Shown here: positions 25,523 to 34,317 of the stretch, piece by piece | Layout: each line of letters starts with the position of its first letter | How positions within the stretch are numbered: the stretch's first letter is position 1 | NCBI RefSeq assembly: GCF_016865235.1 | Contig: NZ_CP064030.1 | Coordinates: 3,658,001-3,722,000 of the forward strand | Origin: Dyella caseinilytica | Lineage (GTDB): Bacteria > Pseudomonadota > Gammaproteobacteria > Xanthomonadales > Rhodanobacteraceae | Length of the DNA stretch: 64,000 nucleotides | Direction: 5' to 3' | Program-made: the position numbers and the translations under genes | The notes under the pieces: generated by a model | What the model was told of the DNA's origin: nothing | The model's database searches: none | What the model saw: the letters and a program-made list of their open reading frames with translations, nothing else

Positions 25523-25555
25523 GGCTTTATCAATCCAGACCATCATGGGGACTAC
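25523..25555 (-). repeat. third dusA 5' core copy
   Basis: Reads VVPMMVWIDKA in the dusA frame, against VAPMMDWIDGA at 21543-21626 and VAPMMDWTDRH in dusA. It matches the second copy at 24 of 33 bases by hand alignment. It overlaps the stop codon of the neighbouring tetR gene, placing a possible integration junction exactly there. Confidence 0.5.
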
Positions 25556-26175
25556 TGCAAATATCCCAGTACGAGACGTGAGGCTTCATCGACGAGCCTT
25601 CCAACCGCTTCGTCCGTAAGCATCTCGGAGTGGTGCAAAACGGCCGTATGGGTCAGCGCCTCTATCGAGGTCACGCAGATAAATGTGGCCAAATCCAGGT
25701 CGGCGACGCGAAGTTCATCGCGATGGCCTTCAAGATAGGCCCTGAATAGAGCATGGGCGTCGCGATTGTAGGCTTCTATGTTCTCAAGTTTTCCTGTCCG
25801 CGGTGTTTGCTCTGCAAGAACACGATGCAGCTTCGGGTCGACGCGATGCGCCTCGACCGCAGCCAAAACAAGTCTTGGAACCGCCTTCTCAATCGGTTGC
25901 GAGGCCACCTCGGCCAGCGTGGCATGCACGACCTGCATAAGCTCCTGATTGTGACGTTCGATAACCGCAACAACGAGCGATTCTTTGCAAGGAAAGTATT
26001 GATAAAGCGAGCCGATGCTTACACCTGCCTTTTCGGCAATCCGATTGGTACTGGCCTTGTCGAAGCCCTCTTTCACCAAAACGCGAGCGGTTGCAGCAAT
26101 GAGCGCATCAACCGTCGCACGCGATCGCTCTTGAGAGGCGTATTTCCTGGGTTTGGTAAGCGGTTTACGTGCCAT
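25552..26175 (-). CDS. TetR-family regulator
   Basis: A 207-residue regulator; ATG start MARKPLTKPRKYASQERSR preferred over a GTG three codons earlier. The N-terminal helix-turn-helix reads GFDKASTNRIAEKAGVSIGSLYQYFPCKESL. The C-terminal ligand domain is AefR/YbiH-like in pattern. Divergent from an HSL-type hydrolase with a palindromic operator between, so it is the likely repressor of that gene. Confidence 0.86.
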   Translation of the reverse strand: MARKPLTKPRKYASQERSRATVDALIAATARVLVKEGFDKASTNRIAEKAGVSIGSLYQYFPCKESLVVAVIERHNQELMQVVHATLAEVASQPIEKAVPRLVLAAVEAHRVDPKLHRVLAEQTPRTGKLENIEAYNRDAHALFRAYLEGHRDELRVADLDLATFICVTSIEALTHTAVLHHSEMLTDEAVGRLVDEASRLVLGYLQ

Positions 26176-26201
26176 GCCCTGCACTCCGAATGCGAGTAGA
26201 A

Positions 26202-26223
26202 AATGAGAGCTATCGCTCGCATT
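26202..26223. promoter_or_regulatory. palindromic operator between tetR and hydrolase
   Basis: Arms AATGAGAGC and GCTCGCATT match at 8 of 9 positions around TATC. A second relation, GAATGCGAG (26188-26196) with CTCGCATTC (26216-26224), overlaps it. This size and symmetry is common for TetR-family operators. Confidence 0.55.
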
Positions 26224-26311
26224 CTATTCCCATGCGCTAACGAATGAACCAGCGCGATGAATCGCCGATCTGACGAGGCGAGCCGAATCCACACCCACGC
26301 AGGATGTAGTC

Positions 26312-27295
26312 ATGAGCATGGGCAACATGTCACCCGTACAGCAGGTTCAAGAGAAAGCGAGAAACTCGCAGGAATTGCCATCGGCTGATGCCGAACCAAG
26401 TTGGCAGAGCCGTTGCCTCAATCGCCTGTTAAGACTTCTTCCCGCTAAAAAGCACTTGGCATCGGCTGTGGCCGTGCAAGAACAGGTGCGCAAATTAGCG
26501 CGACGGCCGGCCTCCTATAAACCAACGGGCATGGGCCGCGGCATCGAGGTGACATTGAAGCATGTGGCGGGATGGCCTGTTTACTCTACGGCGTCATCTG
26601 AAAGTCCCAACACCGGCAACTATGTATTTTTCTTGCATGGTGGCGGATTCATTAACGAGATCGTTGCTGACCATTGGCGCTTCATCGCTTATTTGACTCG
26701 CCATGCTCACGTCCGTTGCGTCGTTCCCATCTACCCGCTGGCTCCTCAAGCCACTGCAAAGGACCTTGTGCCGGCCACAGGCGATTTGTTGCGGAAACTT
26801 TTGGAGGATGCCGGACCCGCAAAAGTCACGGTGATAGGTAATTCGGCGGGCGCAGGCTTAGGAGTGGCAGCAGCGCAATGGTTGCGAGACGCCGGATATC
26901 GACAGCCAGATGGACTGGTGTTGATCTCTCCGGCGGTAAGCCTGTCGATAAGCCGTACGGAACAGATCGCGATTGCGGCGCGTGACCCGATGCAGGATAT
27001 CCCTGGCATCATTGAACTCGGACGTCTCTATGCAGGTGACCTGGATGTCACGCACCCCTATGTCAGTCCGTTGTATGGCGATTTCCACGGGCTGGCGCCG
27101 ATGATCGTATTCGCCGGCACGCATGATGTTCTCTATCCCGACAGCGTCGATCTGGCCGCAAAGGCGCGCGCGGCGGGTGTGCCGGTCGAGCTTCATCTGC
27201 GAGAGGGTCAGCCCCACAACTATGCGGGTATGCCAACGCCAGAAGGCCGACAAGCACGCGCCATCATCCTGCGCGCTGCCCAGGGGCTGACCTAA
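26312..27295 (+). CDS. HSL-family alpha/beta hydrolase (esterase/lipase)
   Basis: A 327-residue cytosolic esterase. Oxyanion motif FFLHGGGFI (about 107-115), nucleophile GNSAGAG (about 175), acid in GTHDVLYPD and His in GQPHNYAG make a full catalytic set of the hormone-sensitive-lipase group. The start has an uncertain N-terminus; a second ATG lies three codons later. Regulated presumably by the divergent TetR. Confidence 0.86.
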   Translation: MSMGNMSPVQQVQEKARNSQELPSADAEPSWQSRCLNRLLRLLPAKKHLASAVAVQEQVRKLARRPASYKPTGMGRGIEVTLKHVAGWPVYSTASSESPNTGNYVFFLHGGGFINEIVADHWRFIAYLTRHAHVRCVVPIYPLAPQATAKDLVPATGDLLRKLLEDAGPAKVTVIGNSAGAGLGVAAAQWLRDAGYRQPDGLVLISPAVSLSISRTEQIAIAARDPMQDIPGIIELGRLYAGDLDVTHPYVSPLYGDFHGLAPMIVFAGTHDVLYPDSVDLAAKARAAGVPVELHLREGQPHNYAGMPTPEGRQARAIILRAAQGLT

Positions 27296-27356
27296 CCGTT
27301 GTCCTAGCGAGTGGCAGCAGCCTTTTTGCTTTCAAACATCTAGCGACGTGACGCCA

Positions 27357-27953
27357 TCAAGCCATCGTGTCGACAAACACACCGCGCAGACCGGAAACGC
27401 CACTTTCGCTGAGGTTGCGTGCCAGTGTTTGCAGGAACGTTGGCAAGCTGGGGATGGCGTCTCTCGAAACGTCCGTTGAGGTGCCAGATGACGAACCCAG
27501 TGACGCCCAAAGGTTCTGAAATACCGTTGCCAGACTGCCGGAATCGCCTGAGGTGGATGGCGTGCTGCTCGAAACAGAGCCCAATGCCTGAGCCAGGCTG
27601 GAGAATGTCGAAGCAATGTTTGTGTACTGCTGTATCTGCTGCGATCCCTTCAACTGTTGTGGCAGAGGCGCGAGCGGCGCGCTGCTCGTTACAGCAGCGT
27701 TATAGGTGCCGGCTGCCGCAGTGGCAGAGTCATTGGCGATAGACGCCGTTCTAGGCGTGGACACTAGCCCGAGTTGCGTCAGCGCTGCGGCAATAGCAGA
27801 AGCCAGCTGGCTATTGGCGGTCGAGGAACCCGCCGGGGTGGCTACAGCCGTCGCCGACGACGCATCAAGCGCGCTTTTGTGATGGGTGTGCTGGGTTGCA
27901 ACGAGCCCGCTGACGGACGGCGACTGGGTACTGCTAATGCTTGAAATAGTCAT
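27357..27953 (-). CDS. Ser/Thr/Ala-rich hypothetical protein
   Basis: A 198-residue protein without cysteine or signal peptide. It is low-complexity (ISSISSTQSPSVSGL, SSSTPSTSGDSGS, GSSSGTSTDVS) with two amphipathic stretches (SQLASAIAAALTQLGLV and FQNLWASLG). Composition resembles secreted helper or surface-associated proteins such as harpins, but no family is recognised and the resemblance is only compositional. Confidence 0.55.
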   Translation of the reverse strand: MTISSISSTQSPSVSGLVATQHTHHKSALDASSATAVATPAGSSTANSQLASAIAAALTQLGLVSTPRTASIANDSATAAAGTYNAAVTSSAPLAPLPQQLKGSQQIQQYTNIASTFSSLAQALGSVSSSTPSTSGDSGSLATVFQNLWASLGSSSGTSTDVSRDAIPSLPTFLQTLARNLSESGVSGLRGVFVDTMA

Positions 27954-28103
27954 TACAGGCAGCCCATTGCGGATAGTGCGCGTCGACCATATTACGCCAA
28001 TCCTCCGCCACGCAGCGTCAGTTCACCGGTCGTGCCCGGATCGGCGCCGTTCGTCAGGCGCCGATCACCTGGTACCCCCTGGGCTATATCGGATGCCCGG
28101 TAT

Positions 28104-28814
28104 CTACATGGCCGGCGATGGGGTGCCATCCGACCATTTCCCCGCCGGAATCATCAACACATTGACCGGCTCAGGCTCCCCGTGAAACTGCGGATTGAGC
28201 ATCACCGGCGAACCGTTCTGGTCCGCACCCCAATTCACGTCCGTGGCGGTGTAAAACATAAGATGCGATATCCAGTGACCGAACTGGTCATCCAGATAGC
28301 CTTGCCGGGACATCATGTACGACATCGCCCCCGGCTCCAGCGGTGGAAGTTGCTTGCTGGCAAACGCCGCCTCGATGTCCTTCCTGATTTCCTCTTTGGA
28401 CTGCCCGGTCAGCACCAACTCGGTTCGTTTGTAGGTGATGGGCAGGATCGATTTAGCTGCCTGTGGATTGAAGCAAATCGGGCCGCGCAGCTTGGGATTC
28501 CAGAACTGGGGCGAATCGAAGGGGGACATCCATGCCCGCTCGACGACACACACAAACCCATTCTTGCCTTCCACTGCAGTGACGTAGCCATGCGGTTTCA
28601 GCACCAGCACGGTGGCCTGGCTGGAGATCGATGCCGGCGCGGCGCTTCGGGCCAGTGCTATTTCCGCCTGGTCAGGCATCAGGTATTGGGAAAGCGGCGC
28701 CATGCTCGGGTAACTATGCGGTGGTTGCTGAGCGGCAGACGCCGCCGCAGCAAGCACCACGGCGAGCGTGCATACGACGATATGACAGCTGATCGAGACG
28801 GCATGGTTCTTCAT
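28104..28814 (-). CDS. secreted hypothetical protein
   Basis: A 236-residue protein with signal peptide MKNHAVSISCHIVVCTLAVVL cleaved near AAASAAQ. The mature part has VLVLKPHGYVTAVEGKNGFVCVVERAW, WNPKLRGPICFN and GHWISHLMFYTATDVNWG. Two Cys may pair. The pattern is seen in uncharacterised proteobacterial periplasmic proteins; no enzyme motif recognised. Confidence 0.65.
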   Translation of the reverse strand: MKNHAVSISCHIVVCTLAVVLAAAASAAQQPPHSYPSMAPLSQYLMPDQAEIALARSAAPASISSQATVLVLKPHGYVTAVEGKNGFVCVVERAWMSPFDSPQFWNPKLRGPICFNPQAAKSILPITYKRTELVLTGQSKEEIRKDIEAAFASKQLPPLEPGAMSYMMSRQGYLDDQFGHWISHLMFYTATDVNWGADQNGSPVMLNPQFHGEPEPVNVLMIPAGKWSDGTPSPAM

Positions 28815-29260
28815 CCGATGGCTCCCTTGTCTGTTTCGCTTCGGGGTGTTTTAGGTATGCACAAGCTGCCGGGCCTGACTGCACATCCAGCCCGTCAATG
28901 AATCGCGCTACTGAACGACGAGTGGACCGAGGGCAAATCGACATCCGTGCCTCCCCGTGACTGAACCCCACAAGGACCCTCACCACACCGCCCTTTACCT
29001 GGGGAGGCAAAGGGAAAAGCCCGGAATATCATGCTTCTACCCTCGGTGATCGGCGCCAGGCCAACGCTTGCCCACCATACCGGCGCCCCCATATGAGGAA
29101 CTCCCCTAGCGCAGAAACGGGCCGAATCGCGTAATCTATGGCGCTTATCGCTGGGTTGACGCCCGGCGCTCGTACGGCAACGGCACCCCAGCCCCTCCCC
29201 GCGAGCAAGTCGCTGTGCGACACAGCGCATCCCCAACTGCACAATCCGAGACGAAAAACC
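28815..29260. other. non-coding gap upstream of fpr
   Basis: About 445 bp between divergent genes. Short frames exist but none has a family pattern or good ribosome site. No clear operator, repeat or RNA seen. Confidence 0.35.
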
Positions 29261-30037
29261 ATGGTGGCTTTGGCGACCGAACAAGTCATTGACGTACATC
29301 ACTGGAACGACAGCCTTTTCAGCTTCCGCACCACGCGTGACCCGAGCTTCCGCTTTGACAGCGGGCAGTTTGTGATGATCGGCCTGGAAGTGGACGGCCG
29401 CCCGCTGATGCGCGCGTATTCGATCGCCAGCGCCGCGTGGGAAGAACATCTGGAGTTCTTCTCGATCAAGGTGCCGGACGGTCCGCTCACCTCGCGTCTA
29501 CAACACCTCAAGCCCGGTGATCCGCTCACCGTGAGCCGCAAGCCAACCGGCACGTTGGTGCTGACCGACCTCAAGCCCGGCAAGCATTTGTATCTGCTTG
29601 GTACCGGTACGGGCCTGGCGCCGTTCATGAGCATCATCCGCGACCCGGAAACCTATGCACAGTACGACAAGATCGTGCTGGCTCACGGCGTGCGTCATAT
29701 CAACGATCTGGCGTATTCGGACTATCTGCAGAACGAACTGCCGCAGCACGAATACCTCGGCGAACTGGTACGTGAGAAGTTGATCTACTACCCCACCGTC
29801 ACGCGCGAGCCATTCCGCAACCGCGGTCGCATCACCGACAACATCGTCGATGGCGCCATGGCCAACACCATCGGCCTGCCGCAGCTCAACCCCGAAACCG
29901 ATCGATTGATGCTGTGCGGCAGCCCCGCCATGCTGGACGACCTGTGCGCACTGCTCAACGCCCGCGGCTTCCAGGCATCGCCACGCACTCGCGAGCCGGG
30001 TGACTACGTGATCGAGCGCGCTTTCGTCGAGAAGTAA
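29261..30037 (+). CDS. fpr: ferredoxin/flavodoxin-NADP+ reductase
   Basis: A 258-residue FAD enzyme. The start at MVALATEQVIDVHHWNDS is chosen over an upstream ATG because it matches the Fpr length and N-terminus. FAD motif LMRAYSIAS, the NADP pocket LLGTGTGLAPFMS, and LCGSPAMLDD are present. It transfers electrons between NADPH and ferredoxin/flavodoxin, supporting oxidative-stress and Fe-S metabolism. Single gene. Confidence 0.92.
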   Translation: MVALATEQVIDVHHWNDSLFSFRTTRDPSFRFDSGQFVMIGLEVDGRPLMRAYSIASAAWEEHLEFFSIKVPDGPLTSRLQHLKPGDPLTVSRKPTGTLVLTDLKPGKHLYLLGTGTGLAPFMSIIRDPETYAQYDKIVLAHGVRHINDLAYSDYLQNELPQHEYLGELVREKLIYYPTVTREPFRNRGRITDNIVDGAMANTIGLPQLNPETDRLMLCGSPAMLDDLCALLNARGFQASPRTREPGDYVIERAFVEK

Positions 30038-30114
30038 GTGGCGTCTGGCACGCTGATCTTGCGTGCTTGCCATCCTGTCACCCTCCCCTACGGCATGTCG
30101 TGGAGGGTGCAAAT

Positions 30115-30768
30115 TCAGTCGCGCACGCGACCTTTGCCTTCGTTGTCCCAATAGCCGAATACACGCCGCGCAATCAGCTTGTACAGCCGTTTGCCAGTCG
30201 CACGCCACAGACGCGAATGCAGCGCCGGTGTTTTGAGCATGGCTTGCTGGCGTTGGCTGAGCGCGTGATCGCAATACGTGCGTTTGTGCTTGAGCAGATG
30301 GCGCAAGTCTTCGCGCGCCAGCAAACGGAACAACCTCCCGCGCCGACCGCGGGTCCAGGCGATCTGAAAATCCACCAAGCCCGGACGACCATCACTGCGC
30401 ACCAGCCAGTTCGGTTCCTTCGCAAGGTCGTTGTGAACGATGCCACGCCGATGCAGTTGTGCAAGCAGGCGCAACGCCTCGCGGTAATAAGCAGGGTCAC
30501 GCGGTTGCGCTTGCTGCATCGGCTGGCCGGCGATGTAGCCGCGCAGCAGTTCGCGGCCATTCCAGCCCAGCAACGCTGGCACACCGTCGATGCCGTCCAG
30601 CTTGGCCAGGGCCCGCGCTTCGCGTGCAGCGGCGCGGCGTGCGAAAGCTCGCGCCCACCAGCGCGCCGCGCGGATATCGCGCCGGATCATCCGCACACCG
30701 TCGCGTTGGATGATCTCGATGCGGCCGAGTTCGTCGGCCTTGAGCAGGATGGATTCGCTATGTGTCAC
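30115..30768 (-). CDS. RIO/Kdo-kinase-like protein kinase fold protein
   Basis: A 217-residue protein. The kinase catalytic loop is GIVHNDLAKEPNWL (HND at 112-114), with LVDFQIAW (133-135 DFQ) in place of the usual DFG. The N-lobe is short and Arg/Ala-rich (ARRAAAREARAL). The best fit is the RIO1-like or lipopolysaccharide-kinase group of small bacterial kinases. Substrate (protein, LPS sugar or small molecule) unknown. Stands alone, convergent with fpr. Confidence 0.72.
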   Translation of the reverse strand: MTHSESILLKADELGRIEIIQRDGVRMIRRDIRAARWWARAFARRAAAREARALAKLDGIDGVPALLGWNGRELLRGYIAGQPMQQAQPRDPAYYREALRLLAQLHRRGIVHNDLAKEPNWLVRSDGRPGLVDFQIAWTRGRRGRLFRLLAREDLRHLLKHKRTYCDHALSQRQQAMLKTPALHSRLWRATGKRLYKLIARRVFGYWDNEGKGRVRD

Positions 30769-30870
30769 GGGCCTACCGATTGACTAGTCGCGCGCAGCTT
30801 GCCCGCTGCGTGCTGGCAGTTGAGTATTGTGGCCGATTCGCGGCCATCCCGCCGCAGGACGATTACCGCC

Positions 30871-31359
30871 ATGCTGGATGCTGCCGTCTACATACTCGCC
30901 ATCGTCCTGATCCTGTTCGGCCTGATCGGCGCGGTACTGCCCAACCTGCCGGGCATACCGATGATCTTCGGCGGCATCTGGCTGGCCGCCGCGGTGGATG
31001 ATTATCACCACATCAGCACCACTTGGCTGATCATTCTTGGCGTACTGGCAGCGTTCGGCATCGCCGTGGATTTCATCGCGGCGTCGCTGGGCGCCAAACG
31101 TGTCGGGGCCAGTTCGGCAGCCATCTGGGGCGCTTCGATAGGCACCATCATGGGCATGTTCTTGGGCATCCCCGGCCTCATCCTGGGCCCCTTCGTCGGC
31201 GCGCTAGCCGGCGAGCTGCTCTCCAGCCGCAGCGTGCTGCGCTCGGCGCATGTCGGCATCGGCACCTGGCTGGGCCTGCTGTTCGGCGCACTGGTGAAGC
31301 TGGTGCTGTCGATCATCATGGTCGCCGTCGCGGCCGGCGTCTGGCTGCTGCATCGATAG
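30871..31359 (+). CDS. DUF456 membrane protein
   Basis: A 162-residue protein starting MLDAAVYILAIVLILFGLIG; the upstream in-frame ATG is rejected as lacking membrane pattern. Five hydrophobic segments, with glycine-rich turns such as LPNLPGIPMIFGG and GIPGLILGPFVGA, are typical of DUF456. Function unknown. Confidence 0.85.
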   Translation: MLDAAVYILAIVLILFGLIGAVLPNLPGIPMIFGGIWLAAAVDDYHHISTTWLIILGVLAAFGIAVDFIAASLGAKRVGASSAAIWGASIGTIMGMFLGIPGLILGPFVGALAGELLSSRSVLRSAHVGIGTWLGLLFGALVKLVLSIIMVAVAAGVWLLHR

Positions 31360-31442
31360 GCTTCAGGCCCCACTTTCGGGCCATGGCACTGGGCTCAAGC
31401 CGCCTAGTAAGCTCGGGCGACTGAATCCTGGGGATACCTTTC

Positions 31443-33221
31443 ATGACCAAACGTCTCGCCCTCGCCGCGGCGATTGCGCTCGCTGCCGCTGGATCCACCC
31501 ACGCCCAAACCACCCCCGCGCCGGCCTGGATCGCACGCAGCAATGCCGATGCACAGGTACTGCTCAATGCGCAGGCGCAGTTCAATCCCGAAAACGCGAC
31601 GTCGTTGGGTCTGCCCGGCTATGACGACAAGGTGATCGACCTCAAGCCGAACGTGGAGGCACGCCAGAACGCTGCTGTCGGCGCAGCCAGAGCCAAGCTG
31701 CAAGGCATGCTGGCGACGGAAAAAGATTCTAACGTCCGCCAGGATCTGCAGATCATGATCCATGCTGCCGATCTGCAAATCGAAGGTACCGATCTCACCC
31801 GCAAATACATGCTGCCGTATATCGACATCGGCCAGCAGATCTTCAACGGCGAGTTCTACCTGCTCAAGGATCAGGTGGATGACAAGCATCGCGCCTCTGC
31901 ACTGAAGCGCCTGCAATGCTACGTCGGCCAGGCGCCAGGCTGCACGCCGATCACCCAGCAGGCCGAAGCGCTGACCACCAGCCGCCTGTCGGAGAAAAAC
32001 CTGCTCGGTCCGTATAAGGGCAGTGTGGATCAACAGCTTTCCAACACGCAGCAATACGTGGATGGCGTCCGCCAGCTGTTCACCAAATACAAGCTGGACG
32101 ACGCACAGAGCAAGGCTGCGCTGGATGCGATGGAAGCGCAGCTCAAGCAATACGATGCATGGGTGCACAGCACCATCGTGCCGCGCCAGCGCGACGACTT
32201 CCGCCTGCCCGAACCGCTGTATGCGTTCAATCTGAAACAGGTCGGCATCGATATTCCGCCCGAAGACCTGATCAAGCAGGCACAACTGGAATTCGTGGAA
32301 GTGCGCTCTGCCATGCAGATGATGACCCCGGAAGTCGCCAGGGCGGAAGGGTTCCAGGCCACCGATTACCGCGATGTGATTAAGGCGCTGAAGAAGCAGC
32401 AGCTCGGCAAGGACGATGTGGTGCCGTGGTACCACGAAGTCATCGGCAAGATCGAAGACATCATCCGCAGTGAACACCTCGTCACGCTGCCCCAGCGCGA
32501 AATGCAGATGCGCCTGGCTTCCCAAGCCGAAACCGCCAACGTGCCGGCCCCACACATGGACCCACCGCCACTGATCAACAATCACGGCGAACGCGGTACG
32601 TTCGTGCTGACGATGGGTAACCCATCAAGCAACGGCGGCAACTCGGATACAGCCTACGATGACTTCACCTTCAAGGCCGCGGCATGGACACTCACCGCGC
32701 ACGAAGGACGCCCGGGTCATGAACTGCAGTTCTCGGCCATGGTGGAACGCGGCGTATCGCTGGCGCGCAGCATCTTCGCGTTCAACAGCGTCAACGTCGA
32801 GGGCTGGGCCTTGTACTCGGAAGCGGAAATGCTGCCGTACGAACCGCCCGCTGGCCAGTTCACCACCTTGCAGTTCCGGCTGGTGCGTGCAGCCCGCGCC
32901 TTCCTCGACCCGATGCTCAATCTCGGCCTGATCAGCAAGGAACGCGCCCATGACGTGCTGCGTTACGACGTCGGCCTGTCCGAAGCCATGACCCGCGAAG
33001 AGCTGGACCGCTACACCTTCAACAGCCCGGGTCAGGCCACCGCGTATTTCTACGGTTATATGCGCCTGCAGCAGCTGCGTTTGCAGACGGAACTCGCGTT
33101 AGGCAAAGACTTCAATCACCAGGCTTTCAACGATTTCATCATTGGCCAGGGCCTGCTGCCGCCGGAGCAATTGGCCGAAGCGGTGCGTACGCAGTTCATT
33201 CCTTCGCAACAGAAGCACTGA
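31443..33221 (+). CDS. secreted DUF885 protein (putative metallopeptidase)
   Basis: A 592-residue protein with signal peptide MTKRLALAAAIALAAAGSTHAQ. The central segment WTLTAHEGRPGHELQFSAM (about 414-432) is the conserved His/Glu block of DUF885, likely metal-binding; SVNVEGWALYSEAEML and NSPGQATAYFYGYM follow in family order. DUF885 proteins are considered exported peptidases; substrate unknown. A hairpin terminator follows. Confidence 0.87.
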   Translation: MTKRLALAAAIALAAAGSTHAQTTPAPAWIARSNADAQVLLNAQAQFNPENATSLGLPGYDDKVIDLKPNVEARQNAAVGAARAKLQGMLATEKDSNVRQDLQIMIHAADLQIEGTDLTRKYMLPYIDIGQQIFNGEFYLLKDQVDDKHRASALKRLQCYVGQAPGCTPITQQAEALTTSRLSEKNLLGPYKGSVDQQLSNTQQYVDGVRQLFTKYKLDDAQSKAALDAMEAQLKQYDAWVHSTIVPRQRDDFRLPEPLYAFNLKQVGIDIPPEDLIKQAQLEFVEVRSAMQMMTPEVARAEGFQATDYRDVIKALKKQQLGKDDVVPWYHEVIGKIEDIIRSEHLVTLPQREMQMRLASQAETANVPAPHMDPPPLINNHGERGTFVLTMGNPSSNGGNSDTAYDDFTFKAAAWTLTAHEGRPGHELQFSAMVERGVSLARSIFAFNSVNVEGWALYSEAEMLPYEPPAGQFTTLQFRLVRAARAFLDPMLNLGLISKERAHDVLRYDVGLSEAMTREELDRYTFNSPGQATAYFYGYMRLQQLRLQTELALGKDFNHQAFNDFIIGQGLLPPEQLAEAVRTQFIPSQQKH

Positions 33222-33246
33222 AAGAGCGAAGGATGGTGGGTATACG

Positions 33247-33276
33247 GCGGCTGCGCTTGCGCAGCCGCTTTCTTTC
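33247..33276 (+). terminator. terminator of the DUF885 gene
   Basis: A GC stem (GCGGCTGCG / CGCAGCCGC, CTTG-type loop) followed by TTTCTTT, 26 bp after the stop codon. Confidence 0.75.
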
Positions 33277-33306
33277 CAGCTCATCGGCTACGGAAACAAT
33301 GCAGCG

Positions 33307-33975
33307 TCACAGCGCGGTGTTCGGCACCACATAAAAAAACACCGCCAAAAATTGCAGCACGCTTCCAGCCAGCACAAAGACATGCCACACCGAGTGGTGA
33401 TAAGGCAGCTTGCGCCATAGATAGAACGGCACGCCCAAGGTATAAGCGGCGCCGCCGGCCAGCAGCAACACCATCCCGCCAGTCTGCAGGTGCGCGAGCA
33501 GCGGCCGGAACGCGATGATGCCGACCCAGCCCATCGCCACATACAGCAACACCGCCAAACGGCGATAACGCTTGAGCAGGCCCAGTTCCAGTGCAGTGCC
33601 AAGCAAGGCCAGACTCCAGACGATGCCGAACAGGCTCCACCCCCACGTACCACGCAAGGCAATCAGCGTGAATGGCGTATAGGTGCCCGCAATCAGCAGA
33701 AAAATCGCAATGTGATCCAACGTGCGCAATACACGCCTGGCCGATTCTGTGCGGATCGAGTGATATAGCGTCGATGCTGTATAGAGCAAGATCAGCGAGA
33801 TGCCATAGACCGCACTAGCCAGCACATCGCTGCCCGTACCGTGGCTGGCGGCATGCACGACGAGCGCCGCCAACCCTACGATGCTCAGCACGATGCCGAT
33901 GCCGTGAATGACACTGCTGGCCAGCTCATCGCCGAAGCCGTAGCGCGGAAGCACCACCTGACCGGATGCGGACAT
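33307..33975 (-). CDS. hemolysin III / TrhA-family membrane protein
   Basis: A 222-residue protein with seven hydrophobic helices. Family motifs are SVIHGIGIVLSIVGLA, STLYHSI, LDHIAIFLLIAGTYTPF and HHSVWHVFVLAGS, with the conserved His/Asp residues of the PAQR/hemolysin III fold. E. coli TrhA (YqfA) is linked to membrane energetics; lytic activity should not be assumed. Confidence 0.9.
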   Translation of the reverse strand: MSASGQVVLPRYGFGDELASSVIHGIGIVLSIVGLAALVVHAASHGTGSDVLASAVYGISLILLYTASTLYHSIRTESARRVLRTLDHIAIFLLIAGTYTPFTLIALRGTWGWSLFGIVWSLALLGTALELGLLKRYRRLAVLLYVAMGWVGIIAFRPLLAHLQTGGMVLLLAGGAAYTLGVPFYLWRKLPYHHSVWHVFVLAGSVLQFLAVFFYVVPNTAL

Positions 33976-34254
33976 GGATACGGCTCCTGGATGTTCAATT
34001 CATCTGAAAATTAAGCACTCACCATAACTGGCTAGTGGTGATTTGCCTACGGCTCTTCAGGCCAGGAGAGAAAGACCTAGCCTCAAACGTTTGATGCGTT
34101 TCCAGGGGTCTGAATCAGGGACAACGGTAAGGCCAGATTTTTCTCTGCATAGAACCATCAGTCACTACCAAAACCATCGCCTCCGACTTTCGTGAAAGCC
34201 TTCATCACAAGGGCTGCACGCCATCTCAAGCCACTCTTGTGCAAGATACTTGCC

Positions 34255-34317
34255 ACGGATATCGCCTCCCCGATATCCGTTATCCTGCAACCCCGCAGCC
34301 CTTGCGGGGTTTTTTTT
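34255..34317 (+). ncRNA. candidate small RNA with C-rich loop
   Basis: Hairpin 1 is a perfect 10-bp stem ACGGATATCG / CGATATCCGT (34255-34280) exposing the loop CCTCCC. Ten bases later is a rho-independent terminator with loop GCCCT. A weak -10-like GATACT (34245-34250) sits just before; the true 5' end could be further upstream. CU-rich loops like this can pair with Shine-Dalgarno sequences, as proposed for C-rich-loop RNAs such as sX13 of Xanthomonas. Family membership not established. Confidence 0.5.
34291..34317 (+). terminator. orphan rho-independent terminator
   Basis: CCCCGCA-GCCCT-TGCGGGG followed by eight T residues. The nearest upstream coding gene runs the opposite way, so it must end an RNA. 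Confidence 0.85.

Larger units (their letters stand above)
20119..25555. mobile_element. dusA-associated accessory region, integrase not present
   Basis: Inferred from three same-orientation dusA 5' copies that divide the region in two (20119-21626 and 21627-25555), GAGTG(C/A)AAC repeats beside both displaced copies, and poorly conserved hypothetical cargo whose base composition, especially 22.2-25.4 kb, looks more AT-rich than the flanks. No recombinase, transfer or phage gene is visible, so this is read as decayed or integrase-less. Confidence 0.5.

Noticed and set aside
33307..33975. Hemolysin III name as evidence of a toxin
   Set aside because: TrhA/YqfA-type proteins are membrane housekeeping proteins; the name should not imply haemolysis.
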